Origin: Actinomycetes bacterium
GTDB taxonomy: Bacteria > Actinomycetota > Actinomycetes > Propionibacteriales > Propionibacteriaceae
Reading direction: 5' to 3'
DNA: 34,556 nucleotides
Assembly: GCA_023392635.1 (NCBI GenBank)
Contig: JAEVYS010000067.1
Span: 1 to 34,556 of the forward strand
Within the stretch, counting starts at the first letter, position 1. Each line of letters opens with the position of its first letter. Below, one piece after another: positions 1-8,151 of the stretch. A program made the translations under genes and the position numbers. The notes under the pieces were generated by a model. The model was not told where the DNA came from. It did no database searches and saw only the letters and a program-made list of their open reading frames with translations.

Positions 1-1230
1 GAACAGGCCGGACGCGCGCGGACGGCCTCCCGGGCGCTCGCGGTGCTGGCCCGCGCCCCCAAGGACGCCGCGCTGCACGCGATGGCGGACGCGCTGGCCG
101 ATGCGGAGGCGCCCGTCCTCCAGGCGAACGCGCAGGACGTGGCCGCCGCCCGCGAGGCCGGCACCGAGAGCTGGATGATCGACCGGCTGGCGCTGAGCCC
201 GTCCCGGATCGCCGGCATGGCGGACGGCCTGCGGTCGCTGGCCGCGCTGCCGGACCCGGTGGGCGACGTGGTCCGGGGCTGGACGAACGCCAACGGCGTC
301 CGGGTGCGGCAGGTGCGGGTGCCGCTCGGCGTGGTCGGCATCATCTACGAGGCCCGTCCGAACGTCACCGCCGATGCCGCCGGCATCTGCCTCAAGGCCG
401 GCAACGCGGCACTGCTGCGCGGGTCGTCCTCCGCCCTCCACTCCAACCGGGCGGTCGTGGCCGCGCTGCGCTGCGGGCTGGGCAGGGCCGGGCTGCCCGA
501 GGACGCGGTGCAGCTGGTCGAGGGCGACCGCAGCGTGACCGGGGAGATGATGGCCGCACGGGGTCTCGTCGACGTCCTGATCCCGCGCGGTGGGGCCGGA
601 CTGATCAACGCCGTGGTGGACGGGTCGAAGGTGCCGGTGATCGAGACCGGCACGGGCAACTGCCACCTGTTCGTGGACGCCACCGCCGACACCGACATGG
701 CGCTGCGGATCATGCTCAACGCGAAGGTGCAGCGTCCCAGCGTCTGCAATGCCCTGGAGACGCTCCTCGTCCACGCCGACGCAGCCCCGACCTTCCTGCC
801 GGCGGCGCTCGCGGCGCTGGCCGATGCGGGGGTGACCGTCCACGGCACGCCCGAGGTCGCCGCCTACTCCGACGCCGTCGTGGCGGCCGGACCGGACGAG
901 TTCGACGACGAGTACCTCTCCCTCGACCTCGCGTGCGCCGTCGTCGGCTCGCTGGACGAGGCGATCGCCCACATCCGCGCGCACACCACCGGGCACTCGG
1001 AGACCATCGTCACCTCGGACCGGCGCTCGGCGGAGCTCTTCACCGCGCAGGTCGACGCCGCAGCGGTACTGGTGAACGCATCCTCGCGGTTCGTCGACGG
1101 CGGCGAGTTCGGCTTCGGTGCCGAGATCGGCATCTCCACCCAGAAGCTCCACGCCCGCGGACCGATGGGCCTGGTCGAGATGACCTCGACGAAGTACATC
1201 GTGGACGGCGACGGCCAGGTCCGCGCCTGA
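1..1230 (+). CDS. proA: Glutamate-5-semialdehyde dehydrogenase, 5' end missing
   Basis: Gamma-glutamyl phosphate reductase, the NADPH-dependent second step of proline synthesis from glutamate, cytoplasmic. The reading frame is open from base 1 and the first codons (EQAGRARTASRALAVLARAPKD) already resemble the family's N-terminal helix, so the gene starts before the window. The GTG at 43 is an internal codon, not the start. Visible family signatures are VPLGVVGIIYEARPNVT, the nucleotide-binding stretch GNAALLRGSSSALHSN, and the catalytic cysteine in the VCNALETLL segment. It ends in TGA at 1228-1230 and is followed by a hairpin. About 10-20 N-terminal residues are probably missing compared with the usual length. 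Identification is secure. Confidence 0.96.
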   Translation, partial: EQAGRARTASRALAVLARAPKDAALHAMADALADAEAPVLQANAQDVAAAREAGTESWMIDRLALSPSRIAGMADGLRSLAALPDPVGDVVRGWTNANGVRVRQVRVPLGVVGIIYEARPNVTADAAGICLKAGNAALLRGSSSALHSNRAVVAALRCGLGRAGLPEDAVQLVEGDRSVTGEMMAARGLVDVLIPRGGAGLINAVVDGSKVPVIETGTGNCHLFVDATADTDMALRIMLNAKVQRPSVCNALETLLVHADAAPTFLPAALAALADAGVTVHGTPEVAAYSDAVVAAGPDEFDDEYLSLDLACAVVGSLDEAIAHIRAHTTGHSETIVTSDRRSAELFTAQVDAAAVLVNASSRFVDGGEFGFGAEIGISTQKLHARGPMGLVEMTSTKYIVDGDGQVRA

Positions 1231-1251
1231 CCCCTGGGGTACCGGCGCTTG

Positions 1252-1309
1252 GCTGCCGAATTCTGCCCTCGCTGCCGAGATCTCGATGGCGAAGGCAGGA
1301 ATCGGCAGC
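1252..1309 (+). terminator. Long hairpin after proA, probable terminator
   Basis: The arms 1252-1267 (GCTGCCGAATTCTGCC) and 1294-1309 (GGCAGGAATCGGCAGC) pair over 16 bp with two mismatches. A third GCTGCCGA copy lies inside the loop, so alternative pairings exist. There is no T-run. It separates proA from the downstream nadD operon, so termination is inferred from position and stem strength. Confidence 0.55.
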
Positions 1310-1331
1310 GAAGTTCGAGGTCGGCCCCGTG

Positions 1332-1344
1332 TAGTATCCGCGCC
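1332..1344 (+). promoter_or_regulatory. Candidate -10 of a leaderless promoter
   Basis: TAGTAT at 1332-1337 fits the actinobacterial TANNNT -10. The expected transcription start, six or seven bases later, falls at or next to the ATG at 1345. No ribosome binding site precedes that ATG, so a leaderless mRNA is likely. No clear -35 is seen, which is common for this promoter type. Confidence 0.45.
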
Positions 1345-1479
1345 ATGCATACCGTCCTCGAGGTCGCGGTCGTCGACGTGACCCTGCCGACCGTCATCGG
1401 CCTCGCCGCGATCGCGATCCTGGTCGGGGGCCTCGGCTACGTCCGTCAGGTGGGCAAGAGCCGGCCGCACGCCAAATGA
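1345..1479 (+). CDS. 44-residue single-span membrane peptide coupled to nadD
   Basis: Small protein starting MHTVLEVAVVD, with one hydrophobic segment (about residues 14-33, TLPTVIGLAAIAILVGGLGY) and a basic C-terminus ending RPHAK. This suggests one transmembrane helix with a cytoplasmic basic tail. The start is the ATG at 1345 rather than the longer in-frame opening at 1249, because a -10 box lies just before it and the upstream part runs through the terminator hairpin. Its stop overlaps the nadD start (ATGA at 1476-1479), so translation of the two is probably coupled. I do not recognise a family and propose no function. Confidence 0.6.
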   Translation: MHTVLEVAVVDVTLPTVIGLAAIAILVGGLGYVRQVGKSRPHAK

Positions 1480-2132
1480 GCGAAACCCCGATCGCCTGGA
1501 AGGACAGCGGCACCCGGCGGCTGCGCCTGGGCGTGATGGGTGGCACCTTCGACCCGATCCACCACGGCCACCTCGTGGCCGCGAGTGAGGTGCAGGCGCG
1601 CTTCGCACTGGACGAGGTCGTGTTCGTCCCGACCGGCCAGCCCTGGCAGAAGGCCGACCGGGAGGTCTCCCAGGCCGAGGACCGCTACCTGATGACCACC
1701 ATCGCCACCGCGTCGAACCCGCGGTTCTCGGTGAGCCGGGTGGACATCGAACGTCCCGGGCTGACCTACACGGTCGACACTCTTCGTGACATCCGCCAGC
1801 TCCGCGGGCCCGAACTCGACCTGTTCTTCATCACCGGTGCGGACGCGCTCAGCCAGATCCTCACCTGGAAGGGCGTCGACGAGCTGTTCGACCTCGCTCA
1901 TTTCGTGGGGGTGTCGCGCCCCGGCGTGCCGTTGGGCGAGAACGACATCGCCCACCTGCCCGAGGACAAGGTCACCCTCCTCGAGGTCCCGGCCCTGACG
2001 ATCTCCTCCACCGCCTGCCGCGAGCGGGTGGCCCAGGACCTGCCGATCTGGTACCTCGTGCCGGACGGTATCGTCCAGTACATCGCCAAGCGCGGCCTCT
2101 ACCGTCCGAAGGAATCCGTTGACAGCCACTGA
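1476..2132 (+). CDS. nadD: Nicotinate-nucleotide adenylyltransferase
   Basis: Makes nicotinic acid adenine dinucleotide from nicotinate mononucleotide and ATP, in cytoplasmic NAD synthesis. The 218-residue protein has the nucleotidyltransferase signature GGTFDPIHHGHL near residues 22-33 (HxGH type), the ITGADAL segment in the middle and the C-terminal ISSTACR motif (the ISSTxxR element) that binds ATP phosphates. Length is normal apart from a short N-terminal leader before RLRLGVMGG. It overlaps the upstream membrane peptide by four bases and the downstream rsfS by 14 bases. The nadD-rsfS order is standard in actinobacteria. Confidence 0.96.
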   Translation: MSETPIAWKDSGTRRLRLGVMGGTFDPIHHGHLVAASEVQARFALDEVVFVPTGQPWQKADREVSQAEDRYLMTTIATASNPRFSVSRVDIERPGLTYTVDTLRDIRQLRGPELDLFFITGADALSQILTWKGVDELFDLAHFVGVSRPGVPLGENDIAHLPEDKVTLLEVPALTISSTACRERVAQDLPIWYLVPDGIVQYIAKRGLYRPKESVDSH

Positions 2133-2499
2133 CCATGCCCTCGAGATCGCTCGCATCGCCGCCCGCGCGGCCGTGGGCAAGCTCGCCAAGGACCCGATCG
2201 CGTTCGACGTCTCCGAACGGCTGGCGATCACCGACATCTTCCTGATCGTGACCGCCACCAACGAACGCCAGGTGGGTGCTGTGGTGGACGCGGTGGAGGA
2301 GGCGCTGCTGAAGGCCGGGATCAAGGCGGTGCGTCGCGAGGGCGACCGGGAGAACCGCTGGGTCCTCCTCGACTTCCTGGACGCCGTCGTCCACGTCCAG
2401 CACTCCGAGGAGCGCGCCCTCTACGCGCTCGAGCGGCTCTGGAAGGACTGCCCGCGCCTCGACCTCGGTCCGCTGGACGAGGTCCCCGCGGCCGAATGA
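2119..2499 (+). CDS. rsfS: Ribosomal silencing factor RsfS (Iojap/DUF143 family)
   Basis: 126 residues. RsfS binds ribosomal protein uL14 and blocks 30S-50S joining when nutrients are short. The family core DVSERLAITDIFLIVTATNERQV and the later RENRWVLLDFLDAVVHVQ are plain. The start is a TTG at 2119 inside the end of nadD, giving MTATDHALEIAR, the usual N-terminus for this family. Its stop overlaps the next gene's ATG (2496-2499). Expression is presumably as one operon with nadD. Confidence 0.95.
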   Translation: MTATDHALEIARIAARAAVGKLAKDPIAFDVSERLAITDIFLIVTATNERQVGAVVDAVEEALLKAGIKAVRREGDRENRWVLLDFLDAVVHVQHSEERALYALERLWKDCPRLDLGPLDEVPAAE

Positions 2500-3110
2500 C
2501 CGCGGCCAGGGTCATCCTGCTGCGCCACGGCGTCACCGACTGGAACGACGGCGGGCGCTTCCAGGGGCACGCCGACGTCCCGCTCAACGAGGCCGGACGT
2601 GACCAGGCGTCCGCCGCGGCTGTCGGCCTCGGCGGAGCCGGGATCACGCGGGTGTTCGCCTCCGACCTGTCCCGGGCGGACGAGACGGCCCGCATCGTCG
2701 CCGGAGCCCTCGGGCTCGAGGTAGGCACCGATCCACGGCTGCGCGAGGTGGACGTGGGCTCCTGGGCGGGCCTGAGCATGGAGGAGGCCGGACGCCGGGA
2801 GCCCGACTTCTGGCCGGCCCTGCGGGAGGGACGCGACTTCCGCCGTTCGCCGGAGGGGGAGAGCGCCACCGAGGCCGGCCGGCGGGTGGCCCTGGCGCTG
2901 CTCGACCACGCGGAGGCTGCCGGGGACGACGAGGTCGTCCTTGCCGTCGGGCATGGGCTGTCGCTCCGGGTCGGCGCCCTGCTGTTGATGGGCCTGGACT
3001 ACTCCCACGCCCGGTTGTTCGGCGGCATTCCGAACTGCCACTGGGCGGTGCTCCGGCCGGGCGGCGACTACTGGCGGCTGTTGAGCTACAACGAGGGCGG
3101 GCGCGTGTGA
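2496..3110 (+). CDS. Histidine phosphatase family protein, GpgP-like by position
   Basis: 204-residue member of the histidine phosphatase superfamily. The RHG catalytic motif is at residues 10-12 (ILLRHGVTDWN), and the second catalytic histidine lies in VLAVGHGLSLR. In mycobacteria the gene just downstream of nadD-rsfS (Rv2419c) is glucosyl-3-phosphoglycerate phosphatase GpgP. Synteny therefore suggests that role here, but sequence alone cannot separate it from other phosphoglycerate-mutase-like phosphatases, so I give no symbol. It overlaps both neighbours by four bases. Confidence 0.88.
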   Translation: MTAARVILLRHGVTDWNDGGRFQGHADVPLNEAGRDQASAAAVGLGGAGITRVFASDLSRADETARIVAGALGLEVGTDPRLREVDVGSWAGLSMEEAGRREPDFWPALREGRDFRRSPEGESATEAGRRVALALLDHAEAAGDDEVVLAVGHGLSLRVGALLLMGLDYSHARLFGGIPNCHWAVLRPGGDYWRLLSYNEGGRV

Positions 3111-3742
3111 CCAGGATCGCCCTGCTGGCCTACGACGGGGTCGAAGCACTCGACTTCGCCGGGCCGTTCGAGGTGTTCACCACGGCGGCGCGCGTGCACG
3201 CACGCCTGCACCCCGGCTCCGAGCCACTCTTCGAGGTGGTCCCGGTGGCCGCCCGTCCCGGCACGGTGACGGCTCGGGCCGGCTTGGAGGTCGTGCCGGC
3301 CACCACCCTCGGGCACGCCGGTCGCGTCGATGTGGTCGTCATCCCCGGCGGCGTGGTGGACGCCGTCCGCCGCGACCCCGCCGTGCTCGGCTGGATCGCC
3401 TCCGCCGCGCGGTCGGCCACGCTCACCGCGTCGGTCTGCACCGGAGTGTTCCTGCTCGCCGAGGCGGGGGTCGTGGTGGACGGCCCGGTCACCACGCACT
3501 GGGAGGACCTCGCCGACCTCGCTGCCGAGTTCCCTGCTCTTCAGGTGCTGGCGGAGCGCCGCTGGGTGCAGCAGGGGCGCGTGTTCACCTCCGCCGGCAT
3601 CAGCGCGGGGATCGACCTCAGCCTCCACCTGGTCGAGGTGCTCGCCGGGCGCGAGCTGGCGGTTCGCACGGCCAGGCAGCTCGACTACCCGATGCCTGCA
3701 GGGGAGAGCGACGTCCCGGGCGGGAACGACCCCCTCAGCTGA
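3107..3742 (+). CDS. DJ-1/PfpI family protein, isonitrile-hydratase-like
   Basis: 211 residues starting at a GTG that overlaps the previous stop (GTGA). Class I glutamine-amidotransferase-like fold. The N-terminal IALLAYDGVEALDFAGPFEVF and the nucleophile-elbow cysteine C111 in TASVCTGVFLLAEAG are clear, and TTHW follows as in the GATase1 domain of AraC-type regulators and in isonitrile hydratase. There is no helix-turn-helix domain, so it is a stand-alone enzyme rather than an AraC regulator. Substrate unknown. It is last in the nadD operon and its 3' end overlaps the convergent gene by eight bases. Confidence 0.85.
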   Translation: MTRIALLAYDGVEALDFAGPFEVFTTAARVHARLHPGSEPLFEVVPVAARPGTVTARAGLEVVPATTLGHAGRVDVVVIPGGVVDAVRRDPAVLGWIASAARSATLTASVCTGVFLLAEAGVVVDGPVTTHWEDLADLAAEFPALQVLAERRWVQQGRVFTSAGISAGIDLSLHLVEVLAGRELAVRTARQLDYPMPAGESDVPGGNDPLS

Positions 3743-4988
3743 ACCGGATGTTGGTGTACGCCGCGACGGCCACCGACAGCGTCACGGTGCTCGTCGTGTA
3801 CACCCGGATCTTCCCGTCATCGCCGACCGGAACAGACATCGTGAGTGTCCCTGACCCCTTCGGCAGTGCCTTGGACACGCTGCCCAGCGAGCCCGATCGC
3901 GGCCCGGCGTAGACCCGGCCCGTGCCGCGGCCGCCCGTCACCGCCACGACGATCCGCACGGTGTCGAGCGCGGTGACACTGGTCGCCGGCACCGCCGGCC
4001 CGATCACCAGCGGGTACTTCTTCACCCCGGCCTTGTAGACGCCGGTGCTGATGGTCACTGGCACGGCCAGTTCGGTGAGGGCGGCCGAGGCCACCGGGTT
4101 GAGGTTGATCTTGCCGGCGACCAGGCTCGACTGCAGCGAGGCGGGGTGGTCGGTGAGGAACGCGTGGGTGCGGCCGGCGTAGTAGATCGAGAAGGCGCGC
4201 TGCTGGGTCCCGCTGATCTGCCACGGGACCAGTTCGAGCCCGACGGCGCGCACGTACCGCGCGAGGAAGGCGGACGTGTCGACCATCCTGATGCCGTAAC
4301 CGTTCGCGCCCATCGACTTGGCCTTGCGCACGCGTGCGAGGTCGAGCTTGATGGCGTCGTAGGCGACGACGTAGATCGACTTCGACGCCTTCCTGATCGA
4401 GGGCAGCATCGAGCGCCAGTAGTAGGTGACGATCCTGGTGCGCGACACCAGTCCGTGCTTCTTGAGCAGCGCCATGGCCCGGGTGGCGTAGGTGGCGCGA
4501 CCGCTACCCGAGTGGCCGTCGTAGGACTTGAGGTCGAGGGTGAGCTTCAGCGTCGGGTACTGGGCGAGTACCCCGGCGAGCTCGGCGAAGGTGGGGATCG
4601 GCACGACGAGGTTGCCCTCCAGGTCGGCGCAGCGGACGGCCTGCACCTGGCTGAGGGTCATCAGGTGGATCTTGCTGCCGGCGTTGGTGCAGCGTTCGGG
4701 GAGCGTGTCGTCGTGACTCATCACACCCACGCCGTCCTTGGTGAAGGCGAGGTCGGTCTCGATCGCGTCATAGCCGGCGGCGCCGCTGCCCGAGTAGGCG
4801 ACCACCGAGTTCTCGGGCCACTGGCCGGAGCCGCCCCGGTGCGCCACGACCTGGAAGGTCGTCCCGGCGGTATTGGTGATCGGTGCGCCGTCCCGGCCCA
4901 GCGTCTGCGCCTGGACGGTACCGGGAACGGCCGTGGCGCAGACGGTGACGAGGGAAAGGGTGGCGACGAGGAGCGACTTGACGTGCAT
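3735..4988 (-). CDS. Secreted glycerophosphodiester phosphodiesterase, paralogue 1
   Basis: 417 residues with a Sec signal peptide (hydrophobic 5-22, likely cleavage after VQA about residue 27). The GDPD domain (about 45-290) hydrolyses glycerophosphodiesters to glycerol-3-phosphate and alcohol. Visible catalytic and metal residues are H50-R51, E59-N60, E77 and D79 (DAIETDL), and H92 (SHDDTL). The metal-ligand position usually ExK is D152-L-K154, a conservative change. The C-terminal 120 residues look like a beta-rich appendage. It is next to a paralogue of the same architecture. Both starts are preceded by CTGAAAG. A possible -10 (TAGGCT, complement of 5014-5019) lies upstream. Confidence 0.9.
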   Translation of the reverse strand: MHVKSLLVATLSLVTVCATAVPGTVQAQTLGRDGAPITNTAGTTFQVVAHRGGSGQWPENSVVAYSGSGAAGYDAIETDLAFTKDGVGVMSHDDTLPERCTNAGSKIHLMTLSQVQAVRCADLEGNLVVPIPTFAELAGVLAQYPTLKLTLDLKSYDGHSGSGRATYATRAMALLKKHGLVSRTRIVTYYWRSMLPSIRKASKSIYVVAYDAIKLDLARVRKAKSMGANGYGIRMVDTSAFLARYVRAVGLELVPWQISGTQQRAFSIYYAGRTHAFLTDHPASLQSSLVAGKINLNPVASAALTELAVPVTISTGVYKAGVKKYPLVIGPAVPATSVTALDTVRIVVAVTGGRGTGRVYAGPRSGSLGSVSKALPKGSGTLTMSVPVGDDGKIRVYTTSTVTLSVAVAAYTNIRFS

Positions 4989-5047
4989 GGCGGGCTTTCA
5001 GTCGGGGGTTCCGAGCCTAAGCCAGGAGGCGCGGCATCGGAAGCAGG

Positions 5048-5083
5048 GACCGGATCCTCGCCGGCAACCCTGAAGATCCGGTC
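5048..5083 (-). terminator. Inverted repeat between the two GDPD genes
   Basis: GACCGGATC (5048-5056) and GATCCGGTC (5075-5083) form a perfect 9-bp stem with an 18-nt loop. A further CCGGATCCTC copy lies near 5103-5112. Placed just after the upstream minus-strand GDPD gene, it could terminate that transcript. There is no T-run, so an operator is also possible. Confidence 0.4.
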
Positions 5084-5118
5084 GAGGGCCCGTCCGGGCT
5101 GCCGGATCCTCTGGCGTC

Positions 5119-6369
5119 TCAACCCAGCCGCATCCGCTCATAGCCGGTGACGCGGACGGTGAGGCGCGCCGTTCTGGTGGTCCGGATCCGGACGCGACGA
5201 TCCTTGCCGAGGGGCACCTTCACAGTGAAGGACCGGGGTCCCTGGTCGAGCGCCACCCTCACGGTGGCCGTGGTCGCGCCCGTCGGGGCTGCCTCGAACT
5301 CGCCCCCGGAGCCTCCTGGGGCCACCGTGACCTCGAGGATCACTCCTGCCAGCATGGGGATCGCTGCCGAAGGCACGGCGCTTCGCCCCACCTGCTTGTC
5401 CTGGGGCACCCCGGCGACGTAGCGCGTGTCACTGATGCGGACCGGGTTCGCGAGCTGCGTGGTCACGATGGTCGCGTCCGGATCCAGGTCGACGCGACCG
5501 GCGACCAGCGACGCCTGGAGCGCGGTGGGGGTGTCGGTGCCGAAGAAGTGCTCCGGCCCGGAGTAGTGGATCGTGAAGGCCCGCTCCTCCTCGGTCATGA
5601 CGCCCCAAGGCTGTGACTCCATGCCGAGCGAGCGCACGTACTCGGCAAGGTACATCGAGGTGTACTTCATCCTCGTGCCGTACGCGTGCACCCCCAGTCT
5701 TGCGGCCAGGCGGACGCGGGCCGGGTCGCTGGGTCCGTGGTCCAGGGCGTGGACCTTCATTCCCGGGGCGGAGGCCAGGATCGTGGACATCACGGACGGC
5801 CAGTTGAAAGTGACCATCGATGACTGCTCCAGCAGGTCATGGGCGATGAGGAGCTGGACCGCGCGCCTGGCCCACAGGCGCATGCCGCTGGCCGACTGAC
5901 CGGTGTAGGTCTTCACCTCCAGGTGCAGATCCACCTCGGGATGCTGCGCCAGCACCGCGGCAAGCTGGTCGAAGGTGGGGATCGGCACCACCTTGCTGCC
6001 GGCGAGGTTCGCGCAGCGGATCCTGCGTACCTGGGCAAGCGTGAGGGTGTGAAGGTAGGTACCGGCGTGCGTGCAGCGGCGGGGCAGACGATCGGAGTGG
6101 CTCATCACGCCCTGGGCGTCCTTCGTGAACACCAAGTCGGTTTCGATCGCATCGAATCCCGCCTCGACATCGGCGGTGAAGGCGGCCAGGGAGTTCTCCG
6201 GCCACTCTGCGGCGCCGCCCCGGTGCGCGGTCACGCCGAACGTGACTCCGGCGCTGTTCACGATCGGGCCGCCGTCCTTGCCGACGGTCCGGGCGCAGGC
6301 CGCATCCGGTACGGCGAGAAGGAGCATTCCGAGGGTCGCCAGCGTCGCGACGGTACGCAGGAGGGGCAT
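5119..6369 (-). CDS. Secreted glycerophosphodiester phosphodiesterase, paralogue 2
   Basis: 416 residues, signal peptide with likely cleavage near ACA (about residue 26), GDPD domain and the same C-terminal beta-rich appendage as its neighbour. H49-R50, E58-N59, E76 and D78 (DAIETDL), H91, and a canonical metal-binding E151-V-K153 are all present. The residue after H91 is Ser rather than the common Asp (SHSDRL), but the catalytic His is kept. Both paralogues share the mature N-terminus T-[LV]-G-[KR]-DG-x-PI-x-N, so they arose by tandem duplication. A role in phosphate or glycerol scavenging from phospholipid or teichoic-acid-type diesters outside the cell is inferred from the family. Confidence 0.9.
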   Translation of the reverse strand: MPLLRTVATLATLGMLLLAVPDAACARTVGKDGGPIVNSAGVTFGVTAHRGGAAEWPENSLAAFTADVEAGFDAIETDLVFTKDAQGVMSHSDRLPRRCTHAGTYLHTLTLAQVRRIRCANLAGSKVVPIPTFDQLAAVLAQHPEVDLHLEVKTYTGQSASGMRLWARRAVQLLIAHDLLEQSSMVTFNWPSVMSTILASAPGMKVHALDHGPSDPARVRLAARLGVHAYGTRMKYTSMYLAEYVRSLGMESQPWGVMTEEERAFTIHYSGPEHFFGTDTPTALQASLVAGRVDLDPDATIVTTQLANPVRISDTRYVAGVPQDKQVGRSAVPSAAIPMLAGVILEVTVAPGGSGGEFEAAPTGATTATVRVALDQGPRSFTVKVPLGKDRRVRIRTTRTARLTVRVTGYERMRLG

Positions 6370-6480
6370 GGATGCCTTTCAGGAGTCGGTCCGCGACAAG
6401 CGCTGGTACGGCGGGCCTCCCCGGTGCGCTGGCCCCTCAGAAGCATCCTCCGGCGCGGCCGTGCCCGCAGGGTTTCCGCC

Positions 6481-6493
6481 TAAGCTGCCCGGC
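6481..6493 (+). promoter_or_regulatory. Candidate leaderless -10 before the YcaQ-like gene
   Basis: TAAGCT at 6481-6486 matches TANNNT and lies seven bases before the ATG at 6494, so the transcript could begin at or next to the start codon. No Shine-Dalgarno sequence is seen before this ATG. Confidence 0.45.
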
Positions 6494-7573
6494 ATGGTGT
6501 TGCGGATCAGCCTCGCGGAGGCCCGCCAGGTCGCCGTGCGGGCCCAGCTGCTGGACGACGTCCGCCCGACGAGCCTGATGACGATGGTGGAGCAGCTGAC
6601 CCTGCTCCAGCTCGACCCGACGGCATCGGTGGCGCCGAGTGCGGACCTGGTCGCGTGGAGCAGGCTCGGGAACGGCTACTCGCCCGAGCACCTGGCCGCG
6701 GCCCTGGCCGGGCGCGACGTGTTCGAGCTGGACGCGTTCCTCCGACCGATGTCGCAGCTCCCGGTGGTGCTCGGCTCCCTGGCCGGCTGGCCACCGTACG
6801 CGTCCACCCGCGGCTGGCTCGAGGCCAACGACCGGTTCCGCAGGGATCTCCTGGCCCGCCTGCGCGACCACGGCGCCTCGCTCTCGCGTGATCTCCCGGA
6901 CACCGCGCAGGTGCCCTGGCGCTCGACCGGCTGGACCCACGAGCGTAACGTCAGCCAGATGCTGGAGTGCCTCACCCTCACCGGCGAGGTGGCGATCGCC
7001 GGCCGCGTCGGTCGCCAGCGGGTCTTCGACCTCGCCGAGCGCGTCTACCCTCCGACGCTGGTCCTGCCGCCGAAGCAGGAGGCGATCCGGCGACGCGACC
7101 AGCTTCGCCTGCGCGCGTCCGGCATCGCCCGTGTCGGTGGGCAGGCCGTGCCCGGCGAGCCGTACCAGGTGGGTGAGGCCGGGGAGGAAGCCGAGGTCAT
7201 CGGCGTGCCCGGACGCTGGCGCGTCGACCCCGAGCAGCTCGGTCGGCCCTTCCGGGGACGGACCGCGCTGCTGTCGCCGTTCGACCGGCTGGTGCACGAC
7301 CGGGCCCGGGCGCAGGCGTTGTTCGCGTTCGAGTACGTGCTGGAGATGTACAAGCCGGCCGCCGCGCGCCGCTGGGGGTACTACGCGCTGCCGGTGCTGC
7401 ACGAGGAGCGTCTGGTCGGCAAGCTGGACGCGACCGCCGACCGCAGGACCGGACGTCTCGTGGTCAACGCCCTGCACGAGGACGAGCCCTTCACCCGGGA
7501 GCTGCGCGCGGCGGTGGACGCCGAGATCGACACGCTGGCCGCCTGGCTGGGTCTCGAGGTCGCGCGCACCTGA
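6494..7573 (+). CDS. YcaQ/AlkX-like winged-helix DNA glycosylase
   Basis: 359 residues. HTH_42/YcaQ family, DNA glycosylases that unhook alkylated and interstrand cross-linked bases. The QxD catalytic motif of the AlkX type is present as Q39-L40-D41 (LTLLQLDPTASV). Further family landmarks are SPFDRLVHDR and YVLEMYKPAAARRWGYYALPVLH towards the C-terminus. The start at 6494 gives the usual MxLRISLAEAR beginning. The longer open frame from 6071 runs antisense through the GDPD gene and is rejected. The gene is likely monocistronic, divergent from the GDPD pair. Confidence 0.88.
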   Translation: MVLRISLAEARQVAVRAQLLDDVRPTSLMTMVEQLTLLQLDPTASVAPSADLVAWSRLGNGYSPEHLAAALAGRDVFELDAFLRPMSQLPVVLGSLAGWPPYASTRGWLEANDRFRRDLLARLRDHGASLSRDLPDTAQVPWRSTGWTHERNVSQMLECLTLTGEVAIAGRVGRQRVFDLAERVYPPTLVLPPKQEAIRRRDQLRLRASGIARVGGQAVPGEPYQVGEAGEEAEVIGVPGRWRVDPEQLGRPFRGRTALLSPFDRLVHDRARAQALFAFEYVLEMYKPAAARRWGYYALPVLHEERLVGKLDATADRRTGRLVVNALHEDEPFTRELRAAVDAEIDTLAAWLGLEVART

Positions 7574-7609
7574 CCCTGGCGCGGACGTCCCACGTCGCCC
7601 TGCGCGACC

Positions 7610-7630
7610 TAGCATGGGGATGGACGGAGG
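7610..7630 (+). promoter_or_regulatory. -10 and ribosome binding site for the DUF151 gene
   Basis: TAGCAT (7610-7615) is a TANNNT -10 and GGAGG (7626-7630) is a strong Shine-Dalgarno seven bases before the ATG at 7638. They fix the start well downstream of the overlapping long open frames. Confidence 0.5.
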
Positions 7631-7637
7631 AACCGAG

Positions 7638-8129
7638 ATGATCCAGGTCGAAATCGCCAGCGTCGCCGTCGACTCGCGAGGCCAGCCCGTGGTAGTGCTG
7701 GCCCCGGTCGGGGCCGAACCGGTCACCCGTCGACTGCTGCCGATCTGGGTGGGGGTTCCCGAGGCCACCGCGATCATGATGGCCGTCTCCGGTGACACTC
7801 CCGCCCGCCCCCAGGTCTACGACCTGATGACGACGCTTGTCGAACGCCTCGGCGCCGACGTCCAGAAGGTGGTGGTCACCAAGCTGGTGAACGGCACGTT
7901 CTTCGCCGAGATCAGCCTGAGCACGCCCTCGGGGGAGCAGCTCATCGATGCCCGGCCGTCCGACTCCCTCGCCCTCGCCGTACGCACGGGCGCCCCGGTG
8001 TTCGTCGCCGAGGCGGTCTTCGCGGAGGCCGGCATGCCGGACGCGGAGGGGGCGGGCGACGAGCAGACGCAGCTGGAGGCGTTCCATGCCTTCCTCGACG
8101 AGGTGGAGCCGGAGGACTTCACCGGCTGA
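7638..8129 (+). CDS. Bifunctional nuclease family protein (DUF151)
   Basis: 163 residues. DUF151/BFN domain, with VxxVAVDSRGQPVVVL at the start, LLPIWVGVPEATAI, and the conserved block FFAEISL then DARPSDSLALAVRTGAPVFVAE. Family members have been linked to nuclease activity in plants and in mycobacteria are conserved next to regulators. The exact role here is unknown. The acidic C-terminal tail is family-typical. The start at 7638 is set by the ribosome binding site at 7626-7630. A small inverted repeat (ACCGGCT/AGCCGG, 8121-8134) overlaps the stop codon and may help termination. Confidence 0.9.
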   Translation: MIQVEIASVAVDSRGQPVVVLAPVGAEPVTRRLLPIWVGVPEATAIMMAVSGDTPARPQVYDLMTTLVERLGADVQKVVVTKLVNGTFFAEISLSTPSGEQLIDARPSDSLALAVRTGAPVFVAEAVFAEAGMPDAEGAGDEQTQLEAFHAFLDEVEPEDFTG

Positions 8130-8151
8130 GCCGGGGTCACCCGGAAGGGGT

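Noticed and set aside
6094..6105. Loss of catalytic residue in GDPD paralogue 2 (HS instead of HD)
   Set aside because: The changed Asp follows the catalytic His and is not a metal ligand. H91 and the E76, D78 and E151 positions remain.
6437..7798. Minus-strand open frame of about 450 codons over the YcaQ-like gene
   Set aside because: Antisense to a gene with clear YcaQ motifs and composition typical of shadow frames; no start signal.
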